Translations under genes and position numbers: made by a program
Assembly (NCBI GenBank): GCA_964530325.1
Contig: CAZHAX010000030.1
Location: 1 to 22,762, forward strand
DNA from: CAZHAX01 sp964530325
Lineage (GTDB): Bacteria; Chloroflexota; Anaerolineae; B4-G1
Length of the DNA stretch: 22,762 nt
Direction of reading: 5' to 3'
Shown here: piece by piece, positions 20,911 through 22,762 of the stretch
Numbering within the stretch: position 1 is the stretch's first letter
Layout of the letters: the number at the start of each line of letters is the position of its first letter
Notes under the pieces: model-generated
Databases searched by the model: none
The model's input: the letters and a program-made list of their open reading frames with translations, nothing else
What the model was told of the DNA's origin: nothing

Positions 20911-21521
20911 TCGTCTTTCTTCGGAGGCTCCAGGACCTTGTCGACCAGGCCGTACTCGACCGATTCCTCGGCGGTCATGAAGCGGTCCCGGTCGAAGTCA
21001 GCTGTGATCTGCTCCACCGTCTGCCCGGTGTGGCGCGAGAGCAGTCTGTGCAGCAGGTCCTCGACCCGTTTGAGCTCCTTGTATTGGATCTCCACGTCCG
21101 GCGCATATCCCTGCGCGGTTCCTCCGGCGGGGTGCATGTGAATCGTCGCGTGGGGCAGGGCATAGCGGAGGCCTTTCTTCCCCGCTGCCAGAAGGACGGT
21201 GCCCATGCTGGCGGTCACACCGACCGCGATCGTCGAGACGGGCGGATCGATCTGCTGCATGGTGTCGTAGATGGCCAGGCCGTGGTAGATGACCCCGCCC
21301 GGGCAGTTGATGTACATCGAGATCATCTTCTCCGGGTCCTCGTGGGCCAGGAATAGCAGCTGGGCGACGACCAGGTTGGCCACCTGGTCGCTGATCGGAG
21401 TTCCCACAAAGATGATCCGCTCCTTGAGCAGCAGCGAATAGATGTCGTAAGCTCGCTCGCCGCGCGCCGTGGTCTCGATGACCATGGGGATCAACTGGTT
21501 TGCAGCGTAGTCCTTGCTCAC
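20907..21521 (-). CDS. clpP: ATP-dependent Clp protease proteolytic subunit
   Basis: 204-residue serine protease subunit that forms the 14-mer chamber fed by ClpX/ClpC ATPases. GTG at 21521 is chosen because AGGAGG (21533-21528) lies 6 nt upstream and the protein then starts MSKDYAANQLIPMVIETTARGE, the normal ClpP N-terminus; extension to 21551 would run into tig. Catalytic triad Ser105 (GVTASMGT), His130 (IHMHPAGG) and Asp179 (DRDRFMTAEE); the spacing 25 and 49 residues equals that of E. coli ClpP (97, 122, 171). The segment after His130 (PAGGTAQGYAPDVEI) differs from the common QPLGG form. It is downstream of tig, a common operon order, but clpX does not follow; a convergent gene does. Confidence 0.95.
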   Translation of the reverse strand: MSKDYAANQLIPMVIETTARGERAYDIYSLLLKERIIFVGTPISDQVANLVVAQLLFLAHEDPEKMISMYINCPGGVIYHGLAIYDTMQQIDPPVSTIAVGVTASMGTVLLAAGKKGLRYALPHATIHMHPAGGTAQGYAPDVEIQYKELKRVEDLLHRLLSRHTGQTVEQITADFDRDRFMTAEESVEYGLVDKVLEPPKKDE

Positions 21522-21527
21522 ACTCGC

Positions 21528-21534
21528 CCTCCTA
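21528..21534 (-). promoter_or_regulatory. tig stop codon fused to the clpP ribosome site
   Basis: On the minus strand TAGGAGG contains the tig stop TAG (21534-21532) overlapping the clpP Shine-Dalgarno AGGAGG (21533-21528). The clpP GTG follows 6 nt later. Ribosomes ending tig translation cover the clpP initiation site, so coupled synthesis is expected. Confidence 0.85.
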
Positions 21535-22762
21535 TTCGCCGTCGCCCGCACCGTCTGCTTCGCCCTTGGCGATGGCGGCCAGTTTCTGCACCGCCTTGTT
21601 GCCCAGCAGCCTGCTGCGGACCGATAGCTTCGCCTGGTCCGAGCTCAACGCCGAGCGTACCTGGTCCGCACGTACGCCCCAGGGAGCGCTGACTCGGTGG
21701 ATCTCCGCGTCCACGTCGTCTTCGTCGACCTCGAGCCCTTCCTGGCTGACGACCTCACCGAGCACCAGGGCCTGTTTCAGCCGCCTCTGCGCCTGAGGCT
21801 CGAAGGCGGCTCGCAGCTCTTCTACCTTCTTCTCCTGGATGCGGAGGAAGTCCTCCAGCGACAGCTTCGTCCTTCGCTTGATCTCCTGCTCGAACTCCGC
21901 CATTATCTCGTCCAGCTGCTCCTCGAGCATCACCGGCGGGTATTCGACCTTGGCGTCGTCGATGACGGCGGAAAGCACGTTGTCTTCATATTCATCTTCG
22001 GCGGCCTGCTCCGCGGCCTGCCGCAGCTGGTCGCGCACGTGCTTCTCCAGATCGGCGAACGACTCGTAGTTGCCGGCCACGCGGGCCAGGTCGTCGTCCA
22101 GAGCCGGCAGCGTGGTGTCGTACACCTGCTTGACCTTGACTGCGAACTCGGCCTCCTGGCCGCGCAGTTCCTCTTCTGCGATGTCGTCCGGCAGAGGCAG
22201 GGTGAAGGTCCGCTCTTCGCCCGGCTCGGCGCCCACCATAGCTTCGACGAACCCCGCCGCCGGCCGCTGGCTGCCCGCTTCCAGGAAGACCCGGGCCTCG
22301 TCGATGTCCATGACGTCTTCCCCGTTCGCGGTCTTGGCGGTAATGGTGAGCAGGGTGGCGTCATCGAGCGCGGCAGCGCGATCGGCCGGCTTGATGATGG
22401 CGTTCTGGTGCTGGATACGCTCCAGGGCCGCCTGTACTTGCTCTTTCTTGATCCGCGGCTTGGGGAACTTGAGGCGGAAGGAGCGGTAGTCGCCCAATTG
22501 CACCGTGGGCCGGAGCGGAACGGTGAAGGTCAGCGTCAGTGGATTGAGCGTGACATCCTCGAGAGCGCCGGGCCTAGCCGGGTCGACGCCCTCCTGCTCG
22601 AGCGCCTCCTTGTAGGCTTCCTCAGCCACCAGGTCTGCCGCTTCCTGGCGAATGGCCTCCTCGCCGTATCTCTCCAGCACCAGCTCGTAGGGCGCTTTGC
22701 CCTTGCGGAAGCCGGGGAAGTCCGTCTGCGAGGCGATCTGGCGGGCGGCCCGCTTCATCGCC
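21532..22762 (-). CDS. tig: Trigger factor, N-terminus cut by window edge
   Basis: At least 409 residues of trigger factor, the ribosome-bound chaperone and prolyl isomerase that meets nascent chains. The ribosome-binding signature is present near the truncated start (TDFPGFRKGKAPYELVLERYG). The FKBP-like PPIase domain follows (TANGEDVMDIDEARVFLEAGS, GFVEAMVGAEPGEERTFTLPLPDD, LRGQEAEFAVKVKQV). The helical arm region begins at DTTLPALDDDLARV and includes YPPVMLEEQLDEIMAEFEQEIKRR and the C-terminal EGLEVDEDDVDAEI. About the first 25-30 residues and the promoter lie beyond position 22762. The C-terminus is short and acidic (KGEADGAGDGE). Operon with clpP through overlapping stop and ribosome site. 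Confidence 0.95.
   Translation of the reverse strand, partial: AMKRAARQIASQTDFPGFRKGKAPYELVLERYGEEAIRQEAADLVAEEAYKEALEQEGVDPARPGALEDVTLNPLTLTFTVPLRPTVQLGDYRSFRLKFPKPRIKKEQVQAALERIQHQNAIIKPADRAAALDDATLLTITAKTANGEDVMDIDEARVFLEAGSQRPAAGFVEAMVGAEPGEERTFTLPLPDDIAEEELRGQEAEFAVKVKQVYDTTLPALDDDLARVAGNYESFADLEKHVRDQLRQAAEQAAEDEYEDNVLSAVIDDAKVEYPPVMLEEQLDEIMAEFEQEIKRRTKLSLEDFLRIQEKKVEELRAAFEPQAQRRLKQALVLGEVVSQEGLEVDEDDVDAEIHRVSAPWGVRADQVRSALSSDQAKLSVRSRLLGNKAVQKLAAIAKGEADGAGDGE

Overview
The window is high-GC and gene-dense, with very short intergenic gaps. It looks like part of a Chloroflexota (Anaerolineae-like) chromosome. The grounds are a Thr-Pro 'TPTPTP' membrane-anchored protein, secreted proteins ending in ...LPLV-L-[RK]-x-Y, a bacterial RAYT transposase carrying GGGGCGCCC palindromes, and sigma70-type promoters. 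This taxonomic placement is inference from protein style; there is no rRNA or marker tree.

Layout, left to right. Positions 1-1717 hold the 3' part of comEC (DNA-uptake channel). Then comes a promoter and a secreted zinc metalloprotease with a DUF11-like domain (1858-3294). A small unknown protein and a DUF2142/GT39-like membrane protein lie on the minus strand (3403-5244). Divergent from these, 5380-9711 reads as one plus-strand unit: a Thr-Pro-rich anchored protein, three tandem M42 aminopeptidase paralogues, and comEA. Next, on the minus strand, are a GH114-like TIM barrel and a kelch-like secreted protein (read from 12865 down to 9784), a monofunctional biotin protein ligase, and an LpxL/PatA-type acyltransferase with its own promoter. 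A tight minus-strand string follows: WrbA-like flavodoxin, SbcD/Mre11 nuclease, GHL10-type secreted hydrolase and an HpnA-like epimerase (19100 down to 14896). A REP-associated tyrosine transposase (RAYT) gene at 19114-20091 is interrupted by a 100-N assembly gap inside a 78-bp tandem repeat. After a divergent promoter pair comes a UlaG-like metallo-beta-lactamase-fold hydrolase (20227-20850). The window ends with the minus-strand pair tig (trigger factor, 5' end beyond the window) and clpP.

How the genes relate: ComEC and ComEA are the two central parts of DNA uptake, but they sit about 7.4 kb apart in different transcription units. The M42 trio would finish cytosolic peptide degradation, the same broad task served by ClpP. 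Several secreted proteins (metalloprotease, kelch protein, GHL10 and GH114 hydrolases) point to an envelope/exoprotein set. Two of them share a nearly identical C-terminal tail, and a third has a related internal motif.

The most unusual structure is the RAYT gene. Its reading frame is expanded by an in-frame array of 78-bp (26-codon) units built on the GGGGCGCCC palindrome, bounded by oppositely oriented palindromes like an oversized REPIN lying inside the transposase gene itself. The most likely explanation of the N gap is assembly collapse in this array, because both sides of the gap carry the same 14-mer. No tRNA, rRNA or CRISPR array was seen. Every stretch over 300 bases is covered by a gene.
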